A DNA stretch of 64,000 bases from Lumbricus rubellus (lineage: Eukaryota > Annelida > Clitellata > Crassiclitellata > Lumbricidae): positions 3,360,537-3,424,536 of the forward strand of contig OX243819.1 of NCBI GenBank assembly GCA_945859605.1, in the 5' to 3' direction. A program made the translations under genes and the position numbers. Every line of letters begins with the position of its first letter. Position 1 is the stretch's first letter. Shown here piece by piece: positions 14,850 through 23,537 of the stretch. The notes below the pieces were generated by a model. That model had not been told where the DNA came from and ran no database searches. It saw only the letters and a program-made list of their open reading frames with translations.

Positions 14850-14884
<35 letters not shown>

Positions 14885-17800
14885 ATGGAAAGTTGAGCAT
14901 TCTAAATTCTGTTGTAGTTTTAACAGTATTCTTGAACTCGAGACTTCTATTGCCCCAAATCAAAGTCGCTGGAACTTATTCACAAGCGCTTAGTCAAGAC
15001 AGAGTCGATAGATAGGCAGTCGATTTAATCCTGTGAGTCAGACAGACAGTTAATATGAGTGAGGCTTTGAATTGAAACAGCGAGAGAGTAGCCTAAGAGG
15101 AGTGGCGGAATAATATTTGTGAATTTTTTGCAGTTTCGAGTGAAAGGGCTAGGAAGAGGTAGCGAGCGAGCTGTGAGAGATAGGGGTTTTGTAGGCTAAG
15201 TAGTGGTGCTTTCCAAATTAGCGCCAAGGTCACAAATGCTGGGCAAGAAAATCAATGAAGAAAAGACCACAGCAAGACACTCTCGACCACCATTAACGAA
15301 CCACGGTTTGATCTTCTTTTGGGTATTTGTTAGGCCATGTGATATGTAGGCATTTGTTTGACTTCTCGACGCTTGCCATGGAAACCAATAATAATATTGC
15401 ATTACTGAATACGCTGTCTGCACTTGTGCTTGTCCAGATTGCACAGTTCCAACTGTCCTCCAATCAGATCGGACAAGTGCTCGGAGCTGAAATGACTCTG
15501 GCTGCGCTGGTTAACAACTCTGCAACTACTATTCCGATGATTGTTCGTGGTTACGACTCGATTCTCAAACAGACGTTGACCAATGTCCAACTGGAGCTCC
15601 GTGCAGCACAACAGGTGGTCATCAAGTGCGTCAATACTCTAAACCAGCAGCTGACCAACTTCAACGATTCTACCATCATCGGGGACAGCTTTGTCAGGTA
15701 GCTATGTATAATAATTATTACATTAGCTAACGGGGGAAGTCATCTTACGCGTTACAGACTCTTCAACGAAAAGTTTTGGTATAGCTATTTCAACGACTGT
15801 TACAAACAAAGGCGCTGGAGGCGAGGGTGCAGAGGCAATTCCCCGAAACATTTTGGCGAGTCTGTTGCTCGGGCAAGTAGACCCGGAAAATATGAAGCAA
15901 ACTGTAGGCCTACTTGAAGTTCAGCGCTCATTATCACACCACAGTATGTCCCAGTTCTAATTTGCTCGGATCATGTTGAATACTAGCTCACAACCACCAT
16001 GGACAATTGGATAGGTAAGCAGAAATTTTCGCGGAAAAATTATGAATTCACGGTAGCATTTTGAAAATAATGGCGAAAATCGCAGCAAATTCACCAGCAG
16101 AAATTTTCCCGAAAAATCCCGAATATTCGTGACATGATTTGTGTGGAAATTTAGAGTATTCAATCCAGGTAGGGCCAACCACGGAATCCACGGTTTGAAT
16201 GAAATCGAAAAGTTCTGCTATCCCTAGCCATGGAGCAAGATGAACACGATAGTCTTGCGATCATCATTCATCAACATTGAGCCATAGCCCACATGTTCTG
16301 CAACTGCAGGTATACAGGTCTAGCCTACACCGGTCCGTTTTGAGTCTTCTTTTAGCAGGCTCAAGCAGGGCCGATGAGAGCAATTTCTGGTCCCTGGGTA
16401 GAGCTTTCAGGGGTCCTTAAACCATCTTAAGCCTTATCATGAGGGGAAAATAAAAACAAATTGGAAATGATAAAAGTTTTGGCACGAGTTACAATATAAT
16501 TGCGCAAGTGGCCTATTTAACCCTTTCCTATCACATTATATATACCATGTTATTTTCGTCAGATCATATTTAATTTTAGGAATTTCAGTAACCTATGTGA
16601 GAATTTGTAATGATTTGGTCAACCTATCTCAGGAACCACACATCAGAAAGAAGTGATGTTGGTGTCGTTTCCGACTAAGTTTTGGTCAAGGAATGCGGGA
16701 AAAATAGTGCCGTCGTCGTGACTTTGACCCTTGACCTTGCAATGACCTTGCAAATGAAGGTCAAGTCTCAAGCATGGTATTGGGTCTCCTCTTGCTAATT
16801 TTTATCATAGGTGGTGTGTTTATAATGGAATAAATCAACATGACCATTTCCGTCAAGGTCAAGTAACCGGAATGGCACGTAGTGGGTCAAGGTCACATGA
16901 CCAAAATGGTCAAGGGTCCATATCTCTGGAACTACATGTCATGTCTACGATACGGTCCACCTATCTCAGGAACCACACATCAGAAAGAAGTGATGTTGGT
17001 GTCGTTTCCGACTAAGTTTTGGTCAAGGAATGAGGGAAAAATAGTGCCGTCGTCGTGACTTTGACCCTTGACCTTGCAATGACCTTGCAAATGAAGGTCA
17101 AGTCTCAAGCATGGTATTGGGTCTCCTCTTGCTAATTTTTATCATAGGTTGTGTTTTTATAATGGAATAAATCAACTGTCTACCAATATGACATTCAAAA
17201 TGGCCAGAAATACTTCATAACGAAGATGATTGGTGTAAACCACAGCCATATCTAACCTGACCTAAATCCCTCTCTTTGAGCGCTAGGCACAGCCAGAGCC
17301 ATGACCCAAAAACGTTGACCTAGCCCTCTATGTGTATGCTGCTGAATGAGCGATGCATGCATAAGACAATAATCAATAATGGTTGGTTTTCTCGCCATGT
17401 GGAGTAGTAGAAACAGTTCCTAAGAATATGGCAAGAATGTTTGCCATGTTGATCACTACGCAAAAATCTGAATTGGCAAGATTTTTTGCCAAGCTGAGGG
17501 GAAAGGGTTAATAGGCCTAATAAATAGGCCAACTATATTCTAGTTGCTTTTAGTTGGGTGTATTGAATCAAGAAAAGAAACTCTTGTAAAGAGACATAGG
17601 CCTATAAGTGCACGACGTCAATTTTTCTGGGTTTGTTTTTTCGGGCAGGAGTAAAATCTTGGCCCCCAACACCACTGATGAAATATTCTCTACGCCTATG
17701 GTTGAAAATGTTAGTCTGATCAGGTTGTACTGTGGGAGGCATTTTACAAAGCCAAAATAGTGTAGTATAATAGTACAAATTACAATAAAGTACATGTATT

Positions 17801-18197
17801 ATCATAAGTTTATGATATAAAGATAATCTTTCGGTTTCTCTTTGAAGTGGTCTGTTTTTACTTATAATATGCTGCGTTTCTGTAAGGAATAATTTCCTCG
17901 AAGTGGACATTTTCTACGGCGAATTGAAATATCGAACCATTGAACAGACGACTGGATACGATATGGTCCAGTTCCTAAGTAAGTTCATCATGTCTGCATG
18001 AGATCAATTTCATGTAGTTAACATCTGATGGCAGTTATCAGCAGCATGTTTTTAAGACAAGCCTTTGCTCTCAATTTCAATTGACAGAAAGTAACCAGTA
18101 AAATAACGTTCTGTTTAATCTATAGTACAGAAGATCATCTTTACTGTGCAAGCTTCCTTCTGGCAGACTGCTGACAGAAAGAGAGAGAGAGAGAGGC

Positions 18198-18242
<45 letters not shown>

Positions 18243-18719
18243 TAGATACAGAGACAGACGGACAGAGGGAGACAGAGAGACAGAAGAGACAGGGAGAGAC
18301 AGAGACAGGGAGAGTCAGAGGGAGACAGACAGACAGGCATACAGACATATAGATAGACAGACAGATAGACGGACATACAAACACATAGATCACAAACAGA
18401 CGGATGGACAGAAGTACGGAGAATCAGGAGTATTTGAACTCACACATATAGGTGGATATTCTGATAACATTGTTCAGGTGATTTCGGCGGATGTTTCGGG
18501 TTGTTCCTCGGAGGAAGCATTCTGTCCTTCTTCGAGTTCATGGATCTTATACTCTATAACCTCATTCTGAAGATATCGAGCAGAAAGATTAGAATGACGA
18601 AAAGGATCAACGTTAGACCAACGTCAGAAGTGCCAGATCCTCGTCCGCGGTCTGGGGTTAAAGTTCATCCTCTACCGAATTACAACAGCCCACCTTTGGA
18701 ATCAGTTCGAATTGAATAA
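3069..18719 (+). CDS. DEG/ENaC/ASIC-type channel with MAM-like domain and giant extracellular insert (3' part of gene, 12 exons)
   Basis: Exons 3069-3431, 4388-4489, 6133-6193, 6800-6918, 7839-7921, 8070-8168, 8767-8920, 9236-9292, 9649-10850, 15438-15697, 17887-17978 and 18478-18719 join with matching phases into 943 codons plus stop (numbered from the first whole codon at 3071). Seen: MAM-like region 1-120; finger-region hallmark LGLCYTFN near 196-203; IHLHSYDDIP and SPGYQSL; Cys-rich segment PPWGRC, KCGCKDVYMPG, CHCPDEC; pre-TM2 strand FLEVDIFYGELKYRTIEQ; TM2 with G-G-S at 875-877, the G-x-S selectivity-filter position; a 60-residue basic, proline-rich tail. Family knowledge: trimeric, amiloride-type sodium channels of the plasma membrane with two TM helices and a large ectodomain. 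Odd: about 470 residues between the Cys-rich segment and the pre-TM2 strand, where ASICs have roughly 30. TM1 and the start codon are not found in the window, so the entry is 5' partial. Gating ligand unknown. Confidence 0.9.
3492..3956. mobile_element. MITE-like element with CCGGTGTCA(T/C)GAAA inverted ends and ATCCCCCCGG repeats
   Basis: It starts just inside channel intron 1. The left end reads GCCGGTGTCATGAAA and the right end TTTCGTGACACCGGC. Inside are alternating ATCCCCCCGG and CCGGGGGGAT blocks. A related end (GCCGGTGTCATGAAATAAAG) lies at 20437. No clear target duplication. Confidence 0.5.
4132..4342 (+). mobile_element. tRNA-derived SINE (family 1), plus orientation
   Basis: A-box-like GGTGTAGTGG at 4141 and B box GGTTCGAATCC at 4183-4193 are followed by the body CTTGGGCAAGTCCTTCACTC, GATGCAGTGTCCGCTCTGCA and GAGCGCCTCTGAGTAAAG. 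The same body recurs reversed at 23326-23537 and 47182-47830, which identifies a dispersed family rather than a tRNA gene. Confidence 0.8.
4388..4489 (+). CDS. Channel exon 2 seen: ectodomain linker before the finger region
   Basis: The 102-base phase 1-1 exon has acceptor tgtttcacag and a strong donor CTT|GTGAGT. It encodes a charged stretch, QEDWENYIGNRLPSDSFKQR then VLNESTGS, which corresponds to the poorly conserved region ahead of the finger domain. The exon is short and variable, so it is supported by splice sites and phase rather than by homology. An N-glycosylation sequon (NES) is present. Confidence 0.7.
4900..5690 (+). pseudogene. Degenerate LINE reverse transcriptase (CR1/L2-like)
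   Basis: Readable across frames with stops: LKFADDTKLS (the catalytic x-A-D-D motif), KILKVNKEERKKLGVTVNKI, LIRPQLEY and, near the end, GDSVRGAFD-like sequence. This is the usual order in CR1/L2 reverse transcriptases (ADD, 'DLGV', 'RPxLEY'). It lies in channel intron 2 and has several frameshifts. Confidence 0.7.
6133..6193 (+). CDS. Channel exon 3 seen: helix before the first finger cysteine
   Basis: A 61-base exon, phase 1 to 2, with acceptor ttctttgtag and donor TATAG|GTAACT. Only one frame is open. Joined to the next exon it reads NMRDLATTLGHRRDRLIYSC, like the ASIC segment 'D-x-L-L-S-C' that leads into the finger. Confidence 0.8.
6800..6918 (+). CDS. Channel exon 4 seen: finger region with the LGLCYTFN hallmark
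   Basis: A 119-base exon, phase 2 to 1, after tttgttcag. It encodes CHWNGAECNETDIRSELTDL followed by GLCYTFN. The spacing C-x-W-x-G-x-x-C, then G-x-C-Y-T-F-N, is diagnostic of DEG/ENaC channels. This is the most decisive family evidence together with exons 7, 11 and 12. Confidence 0.95.
7839..7921 (+). CDS. Channel exon 5 seen: palm beta strand (GLRLMLNVEQYE)
   Basis: An 83-base exon, phase 1 to 0, with acceptor attttcag. It encodes AKYGLRLMLNVEQYENIP and the following VYNQNTGMK. It corresponds to the G-L-x-L-x-L-N strand of ASIC and ENaC. The donor AAG|GTGGAC is weak, but the join to the next exon (GMK then IHLHSYDD) restores the family pattern. Confidence 0.92.
8070..8168 (+). CDS. Channel exon 6 seen: IH...P...G..VSPGYQ segment
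   Basis: A 99-base phase 0-0 exon bounded by tgatttcag and ATG|GTAGTA. It encodes IHLHSYDDIPQVADSGFAVS then PGYQSLAPLDNQM. The I-H, P, G and V-x-P-G positions match the conserved palm/beta-ball strands of DEG/ENaC channels. Confidence 0.93.
8767..8920 (+). CDS. Channel exon 7 seen: Cys-rich segment start (PWGRC ... CGCKDVYMP)
   Basis: A 154-base exon, phase 0 to 1, after a weaker acceptor (aatgccatttag). It encodes LEPPWGRCSS, then YTTAKCQLEC, then LAKCGCKDVYMPG. These are the conserved P-x-G-x-C, C-x-x-x-C and C-x-C-x-x-x-Y-M-P positions of the thumb Cys-rich domain. Confidence 0.95.
9236..9292 (+). CDS. Channel exon 8 seen: ICS...CV segment of the Cys-rich domain
   Basis: A 57-base phase 1-1 exon with acceptor atattttag and donor ACG|GTAAGA. 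It encodes ASDICSLDSFLSCVESSN, matching the family pattern 'C-S-x-x-x-(Y/F)-x-x-C' just after YMPG. Confidence 0.92.
9649..10850 (+). CDS. Channel exon 9 seen: last Cys-rich motif, then about 375 residues of novel helical insert
   Basis: A single 1202-base exon, phase 1 to 0, with acceptor ttttcacag and consensus donor ACA|GTAAGT. The first 20 or so residues (EQWICHCPDEC, SYTTSLSISQLS) are the canonical C-x-C-P-x-x-C and Y-x-x-S-x-S motifs. Everything after that has no counterpart in ASIC or ENaC. It is rich in Leu, Ser, Asn, Asp and Lys with amphipathic helical periodicity (for example LVQSISDQSSSFSQEITKLK), has no hydrophobic membrane span, and contains seven cysteines and several N-x-S/T sequons, as expected for an extracellular helical domain. 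The reading frame is fully open for 400 codons, so the insert is under coding constraint and is not a recent retained intron. Confidence 0.9.
11146..12074. mobile_element. hAT element remnant, TSD GGTATGCG, with subterminal GTCTTG arrays
   Basis: TSD GGTATGCG at 11138-11145 and 12075-12082. Inverted ends are CAGACTTGTTGTC and GACAACAACACTG. Near 11580-11700 (plus strand) a hAT transposase C-terminal dimerisation segment can be read: FLNLYPVLEKMLCVPAPSAP then VEQIFSHGGIFMRPHRARLG. Arrays of GTCTTG(GTCTTG)n lie at both ends (11163-11340 and 11893-12063). Confidence 0.9.
12138..14318. mobile_element. TA-flanked (Tc1/mariner-like) insertion of 2.2 kb
   Basis: Flanked by TA at 12136-12137 and 14319-14320. 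The ends AGGTGCATGTGAAATTTT and, reverse-complemented, GGGTGCGTCTAAAAATT share a GGTGC core. Excising the element and one TA returns the host LINE to its frame. No transposase was recognised in 12.2-13.6 kb. It carries a CR1-like LINE fragment at 13660-14080. Confidence 0.65.
13660..14080 (+). pseudogene. CR1-like LINE 3' coding fragment
   Basis: Encodes QLHWLPLSARILFKVLILVL, VAPKYLCDLILRP and RPLRSSGRLDLFVPRFRTAM before frameshifts, ending in a short 3' UTR with ACAATGCAATACAATGC. It is the same family as 46084-46885 (minus). It sits inside the TA-flanked insertion. Confidence 0.8.
15438..15697 (+). CDS. Channel exon 10 seen: end of the helical insert
   Basis: A 260-base exon, phase 0 to 2, with acceptor cttgtgcttgtccag and donor GTCAG|GTAGCT. 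It encodes 86 residues of the same helical character as the preceding exon (IAQFQLSSNQIGQVLGAEMT, then QLELRAAQQVVIKCVNTLNQ). It ends in GDSFV, which with the next exon makes SFVRNNFLEVDIF, the family's R-x-N-x-x-x-x-D/N-I-F motif. The upstream acceptor at 15349 would break the phase. The 4.6-kb intron before it is packed with nested transposons. Confidence 0.87.
16621..17176 (+). repeat. 338-bp tandem duplication in channel intron 10
   Basis: The segment starting ACCTATCTCAGGAACCACAC at 16621 recurs from about 16959 with almost no changes for 218 bases; the second copy is incomplete. It contains TGACCTTG and AAGGTCA half-site-like strings that arise from the repeat itself. Confidence 0.85.
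17887..17978 (+). CDS. Channel exon 11 seen: pre-TM2 strand
   Basis: A 92-base exon, phase 2 to 1, with acceptor gtttctgtaag and donor CTAA|GTAAGT. It encodes NNFLEVDIFYGELKYRTIEQ and TTGYDMVQFLS. The pattern N-x-x-x-(L/V)-x-(V/I)-(F/Y)-(F/Y)-x-x-L-x-Y-x-x-(I)-x-(E) matches ASIC and ENaC pre-TM2. The final split-codon serine aligns with the degenerin ('DEG') position, where ENaC subunits also have Ser and ASICs have Gly (inference by alignment). Confidence 0.95.
18179..18400 (+). repeat. CAGA-type microsatellite, interrupted
   Basis: GAGA and (CAGA)n runs in channel intron 11, about 80 bases before the last acceptor. It opens long frames on both strands that are artefacts of the repeat. Confidence 0.95.
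18478..18719 (+). CDS. Channel exon 12 seen: TM2, selectivity filter, cytoplasmic tail and stop
   Basis: A 242-base terminal exon after tgttcag. It encodes DFGGCFGLFLGGSILSFFEF and continues through the end of TM2. G-G-S occupies the conserved G-x-S filter (GAS in ASICs), and the E in SFFEF is the conserved TM2 glutamate. The tail is basic (SSRKIRMTKRINVRP) then proline-rich, with no PPxY ubiquitin-ligase motif. The TAA stop at 18717-18719 lies inside an AATAAA; no stronger polyadenylation signal was found close downstream. Confidence 0.95.
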
Positions 18720-18969
18720 AAACTTTGATTCCAGCAATTCATGCTTTTAACTTTAGTTTTAATTAACAATTATTTGCACTTGAAGGCTTTTCTTATTAGT
18801 TGTTGCAGGAATAGTTGCTTTATAGTTCGTAATTTAAGTGTGGAAATGCTTCTGGTAAGCTTATTGACCTAATTATTGTATATTTCGACAGTGTGAGATA
18901 GCATCCATAATGTTGAGGACATTTGTAATGAAATTTGTGAATGGCTATTTACAAAATATGACGTATCGC

Positions 18970-19025
18970 TTTACATTGTATTGTATTTTATGTAAGCATT
19001 TATAAAGTGCTTCTTTCAGACTAGC
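18970..19025 (-). mobile_element. CR1-like LINE 3' terminus, minus
   Basis: TTGTATTGTATTTTATGTAA then GCATTTATAAAGTGCTTC is the reverse complement of the LINE end seen at 14060, 46090, 51540 and 55330 (CTTTATAAATG...ATACAATACAA). Confidence 0.6.
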
Positions 19026-21268
19026 TATTCTACGTGACAGCCCCGAGGAAATACAAAAGTCTTCAAGCAGCAAAAGGCTGAAGATGACACCCCCAACCCA
19101 ATACGATCCAAATAGTTACCCGAATACCATAGTTATCCACATAAAAATTTTAAGGAAATAGTGTAACTTTACGGAATGCAGCAATCTGACAATTCGATAC
19201 TAAACATCAGTTTGCATTATCATTGTTAAACGCTTCTATATATAAATTGATCGTTTATTGCGTACTTGTGAAGTAGGCCTAAGGGTAAGAAGTGGTGACA
19301 GTCTGACAGATCAAATAGCCTACTAACTGTGGTTAATGCAACTAAACAAAAAAGTTTGAAATTATTGAATAAGTAGTCCTATGGTTCTGATTAATCTGTG
19401 CAAGAAGGCGATGACAGAATTATTCATCACAACGTCAACCATCTGAGTTTGATATCAACTGAATTTTTTACTGATATGAAGATAAGCAGAAAGGAAGAAT
19501 ACTAATTATTTTCACTTTTTAATATTTGTAGATGTTCTTGATTTTATTATTATTGTTTGAGTTTCATATTGCGAACATTTTCTTTCCATTATTTGATGTT
19601 ATTGCATAATAGCCTAGTTATGTTAGCATCTGTCTATGGCTATCTAGGCTATTTGTATACGTGCACTCTAGATTTGATTTGCGTACAGATCACATCGTTA
19701 TCGCTTAGTCTATTTGTGTGTGTCAGTGCAATGTATTATAATTATACCTGGCCGCCAAACATTATGCTCTGCCAAGTCACCAAATGTATACTTTGCCTGT
19801 ACAAAATGTAGGCCTATGCTCTGACTGGGCGCCAATTTGACTAGGGCCCGCCCTGCAGAATGTGTTTATTCGCGTGCAGTACAATGCATTTGATGTGTGA
19901 CGATGTGCACTTAACAAGGTTCAGTTGTAGAGAATGAAATTGAAAATGTTTTAAGCGCTCATAATTATTCACATAATTATTCACATATTACAGGCGGTCA
20001 ATGTAGGCCTACTGGATGCATCTAGTTACCAATTATCTTCTGTCCACTGGCAACAGTCATTAATACGTTCATGAGGCCTGACCCTAACCCTAACCCTTTT
20101 GCAGCATTGCATGTAGGCCCTATGTCAACATTATCTTCTCCACCGGTTACGTCAGTGGAGACGCAGGAGTTGGACAGCCAAAATCCTGCGGTCTCCCACT
20201 ACGAATCTTCCACTGCGGAGGGAGCAACCAACATAAGATTGTCGGTTGGAGCCTGGCCACGTCGCCAAATAGGGCCAGTGTCACCATTGCGAACAGTGGA
20301 CAAAATTGATCTCTGTTCCCGCTCACAGACATTATTAATTTTACAAAAATATTGCTTCTCAACTTAATCCGTTTCAATTTATTCGTAATTATTGTTTTCG
20401 TAGTGTATGCGTACGTATAGTGGGCAGAGCTTTACGCCGGTGTCATGAAATAAAGTCTCCCCCCCCCATACAAAGTCTATCCCCGAAAGAGAGTCTCCCC
20501 TTGGCTCGAACTCTGTATTGGGAGACATTTTCTTATTTAAAAATTTGTATACGTTCTTATCAAAATAATGATTTAGCAACCTAAACTAACCGTTAAACCT
20601 TCTCACCTAGGCCCTATATAGCCTACGTTTTATGCGATTGTAGCCCATTTCACCTGAACTGGGAGACTTTATTTCGTAGACGTAGGAAATATTCTCTCCT
20701 TCCGGATACTTTATTTCAGAATAAAATTATAGTCTCCGGGGAGCGAATTTAGATTGGCCGGAGAAAATGTATTTCAAAATAAAGTCTCCGCGACAGCAAA
20801 AGTCAACCTTACTGCTGCAGTGTTGCAGGGTTCGCGTGTGTTGACGACATTTTACCGAGGCAGGAATTGGATGAGATGATAAGATGGAAAGAGCGAGCGG
20901 TTGAAGTACAGAAGGCGTGGAAAAGTGGAAAGAGCTTACGGTACGGCTAGTGCTACCGATGGAAATGAAAGTATACTTCCCATACGATAGAGGCAATAAA
21001 TTAGACAGTTACTAGGCTAACCTAATATTGGCTGCAGGCCAAATCCCAAGTGCATGCACCGCGCAGGCCACTTAGACCGTTTCACGCGCAACGTCCCACA
21101 GCATCTTGCACTGTATTAGCCGACAATACATTGGTGCTGCCTCTATTAGGCTTTTAGGCTTACTGCCGTTTAATGTGTGGATAGCCGCTAGACCACTTCG
21201 CCTGCAGAGGTGGTAGAACTCCAAATCTCTGCTACCTTTCGGCCTTATATACGAAACTTGCATGTATT

Positions 21269-21270
<2 letters not shown>
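19026..21270. other. Intergenic, no gene recognised
   Basis: Short frames only. It holds a partial copy of the GCCGGTGTCATGAAA element (from 20437, with C-rich AAAGTCTCC repeats to about 20790) and several TAGGCCTA copies. Confidence 0.5.

Positions 21271-21352
<82 letters not shown>
21268..21352. repeat. (TA)n microsatellite
   Basis: Nearly pure TA dinucleotides, interrupted once by GCC, bounded by ATAGGCCTAT. Confidence 0.97.
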
Positions 21353-21355
<3 letters not shown>

Positions 21356-21593
21356 CCTATAGGCGAGTATAGGGCCTACATCAACATGGTGAAATTATTG
21401 TCTTTTAAAGTCGTGTATGTCGTTTATAACATAATGCGATATAATTATGTATAGGCTGTATGCTTGTACTGTATGCTTGTATCTTTGCTTCCACATTGTG
21501 TGTAATAATTATGTAGTAGGTCCTATATAATTATATCCGGGCTTTTCTGAGAACTTCTCATGCAGGACATTGCAGGTGTTCTGTGCATATCGC

Positions 21594-22852
21594 CAGGGCC
21601 TAGGACAGGATTTGGAGGCCCAGGGCCACAACTAATTTCCGAGGCATTCTCATTCAAAAATCTATGTCGAAATTCCGGATCGTTATGAGATCCTGCTCCA
21701 ATGTCTCATTATAGCCTACGCCTACTCTCATAATATTTGAAGGATTTAAAAAAACATTAGGCCTATTTGAATTATCTGATTCATTGCCGATTGCTAAATG
21801 CTGTACAATAACAGTTTCTTGGTTCAAAACTACATTCTCAGTCATGTTTCTTACAGACGTCAAAGTCTCTTGGAGGGTAGGTACTTTCTGTTTGTGAAGA
21901 ATTTATTTCTCGAAAATCTTCTGTCTGGCTGAGCCTATTACTATTATGAGGATGTGCAAAGAAATTTGAAATTTTTTGGCTTGCTGAAGCTCCTTTTTTC
22001 GAGCCAATTTCTTTAATTTCTCATGTCCACTTTCAAATAATCTCCTCATCTTTCTTTAAGAGAAACTATTAAAATAACATAAATATATATATAGCCTATT
22101 ATAATTGATTAATAGTTAGAAGAATATTTGTAATTTTTTCAATAAAATTGACAATGTGGTCAATTTTGTCATATTGACGGATATTGTCAAAACTATTTCA
22201 ATATAGGTTAAATATTAATTTCATAAGTTAAAAACAAATCCTCTAATCGTGCACTCGTCGGCCTCGTTCCGCTCGAATTCGTCCACCACCCCATTCATTT
22301 TATACACTGCCCCCAAACTCCAAATCTTTGCAACACCAGTAACACCACCGCTCTAAGAGACTAAGTAGGCCTAAGTAAGAATATAAATTATATTATACAA
22401 TAATATAGTAGGCCTGGGCTATAGTGTAGGCCTACTGTGTAGGGTATACACTATCCACAGCGAGTCGGATGACAAGGACAATGATATTATATTCATATTA
22501 AAACATTATTTAAGTTTGAGTGTTTGACTTACGAGTAGGCCTAACGAGTTACGATAGAGTTTAGACTTTAGACAGTTGAGTGTTCACAACTTTTCAATTT
22601 TACAGATTTACAGAAAATTTTGCAGTTTGCATTCATTTAACGTCAAAGATTTTGTCACGAAATAATCAGAATTTATATAGCGCTACATTTCAATGAATAA
22701 CTCCCTAATTTCCCCATTTCAATAAATTACTGAAATGGGGAATTACGAAATTATCCACTATAATTAATGCCGAATTTCGAAATTCCGAGGCCCTTTATCA
22801 AGTGAGGCCTGGGGCCAAATGGCCCCGGTGGCCCCCCCTGTCGGAGGCCCTG
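21594..22852 (-). mobile_element. hAT element remnant, TSD CATATCGC
   Basis: TSD CATATCGC at 21586-21593 and 22853-22860. Inverted ends are CAGGGCCTAGGACAGG and CCTGTCGGAGGCCCTG. On the minus strand, 21880-22060 encodes MRRLFESGHEKLKKLARKKE, which resembles the short basic start of ZMYM-type hAT proteins. The rest is degenerate. Confidence 0.85.
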
Positions 22853-23325
22853 CATATCGCTATCAGATCCAATAAACATAACAAACTCAGACTATAATAG
22901 TTGAACCGAGTTTACATGCAGAAAACGTGAAAAACTTTCATGGGAAAACTGTTTCAACGACACGGACCAATGCAAGGCGTGCATTTCCCAGTAATAAGTC
23001 TGAATTGATTTTGATATTAGGCCTATTGCAGGTGCTCATCATTAATTTTGCGGCTCTATAGAAGCTGATCCGGACCCTATTGCACAACACCACGATCAAA
23101 ATGGAACAGACTTCATTCGCTTGTGAATTAAAGCCAAGTATAGAAAGTAGAATCGGGGGTTCAGTGGGCATATACGGCATGGAAGCCAGGCCCAGGATGA
23201 GGGACAAGTCAGTCTATACAAAGCTTCCAAGTTGCACCATTAAAGTATACAGCCTATGCGCGAAGGGTTACAAGTGCAACCAGACTCCTACGCACTATGT
23301 AGGCTATGTATGTTTGTTTGTATGT

Positions 23326-23537
23326 GCACTTGTTATAGCGCCCCTTCAAGCTCTCTACTCAGAGGCGCTCCCGAGTACAGAGCGGACACTGCATCGGAGT
23401 TTCACGCCGAAGCGCTAGCAATTGCAAGTGAAGGACATGCCCAAGGTCCCTACGCGGCGACATGGGGGGGATTTGAACTTGTAACCCTTCGGCTGCAAGG
23501 CGACGAACATACCCACTACACCAATTGACGCGCCCCA
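23326..23537 (-). mobile_element. tRNA-derived SINE (family 1), minus
   Basis: Reverse complement of the 4132-4342 element: body GCGCCCCTTCAAGCTCTCTA and CAGAGCGGACACTGCATCGG, then the B-box complement GATTTGAACTTG and the A-box complement CCACTACACCAATTG. Confidence 0.8.

Larger units (their letters stand above)
10869..14881 (+). mobile_element. LINE 3' part, split into three pieces by later insertions
   Basis: Pieces 10869-11137, 12075-12137 and 14321-14881. They encode a non-LTR reverse transcriptase C-terminus: SLVYPYFTYCNLIWASNY, LVILQKRAVRIIAGVPRRSH, then CEFLYRFDHNLLP, then LHRYNTRSASL and MGPPIFNSLPLNIKEA. Removing the two insertions and one duplication copy each restores the frame across both junctions, apart from one stop. 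The 3' UTR ends in AATAAAAGATTGATTGATTG and a (TTGA)n tail. It lies within channel intron 9 in sense orientation. Confidence 0.85.

Noticed and set aside
15350..15437. Extending channel exon 10 upstream to the acceptor at 15349
   Set aside because: That acceptor is in phase 2 while exon 9 ends in phase 0; the acceptor at 15437 fits in phase 0.
15758..15778. A 21-base exon (acceptor gttacag, donor TTTTG|GTATAG) between channel exons 10 and 11
   Set aside because: Phase would allow it, but direct joining of 15697 to 17887 gives SFVRNNFLEVDIF, which matches the family motif R-x-N without a gap; the extra residues would disrupt it.
18077..18393. Ser/Cys-rich and Arg/Thr-rich frames over the CAGA microsatellite
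   Set aside because: Pure translation of a simple repeat; the same occurs at 25428-25680 and 41094-41384.
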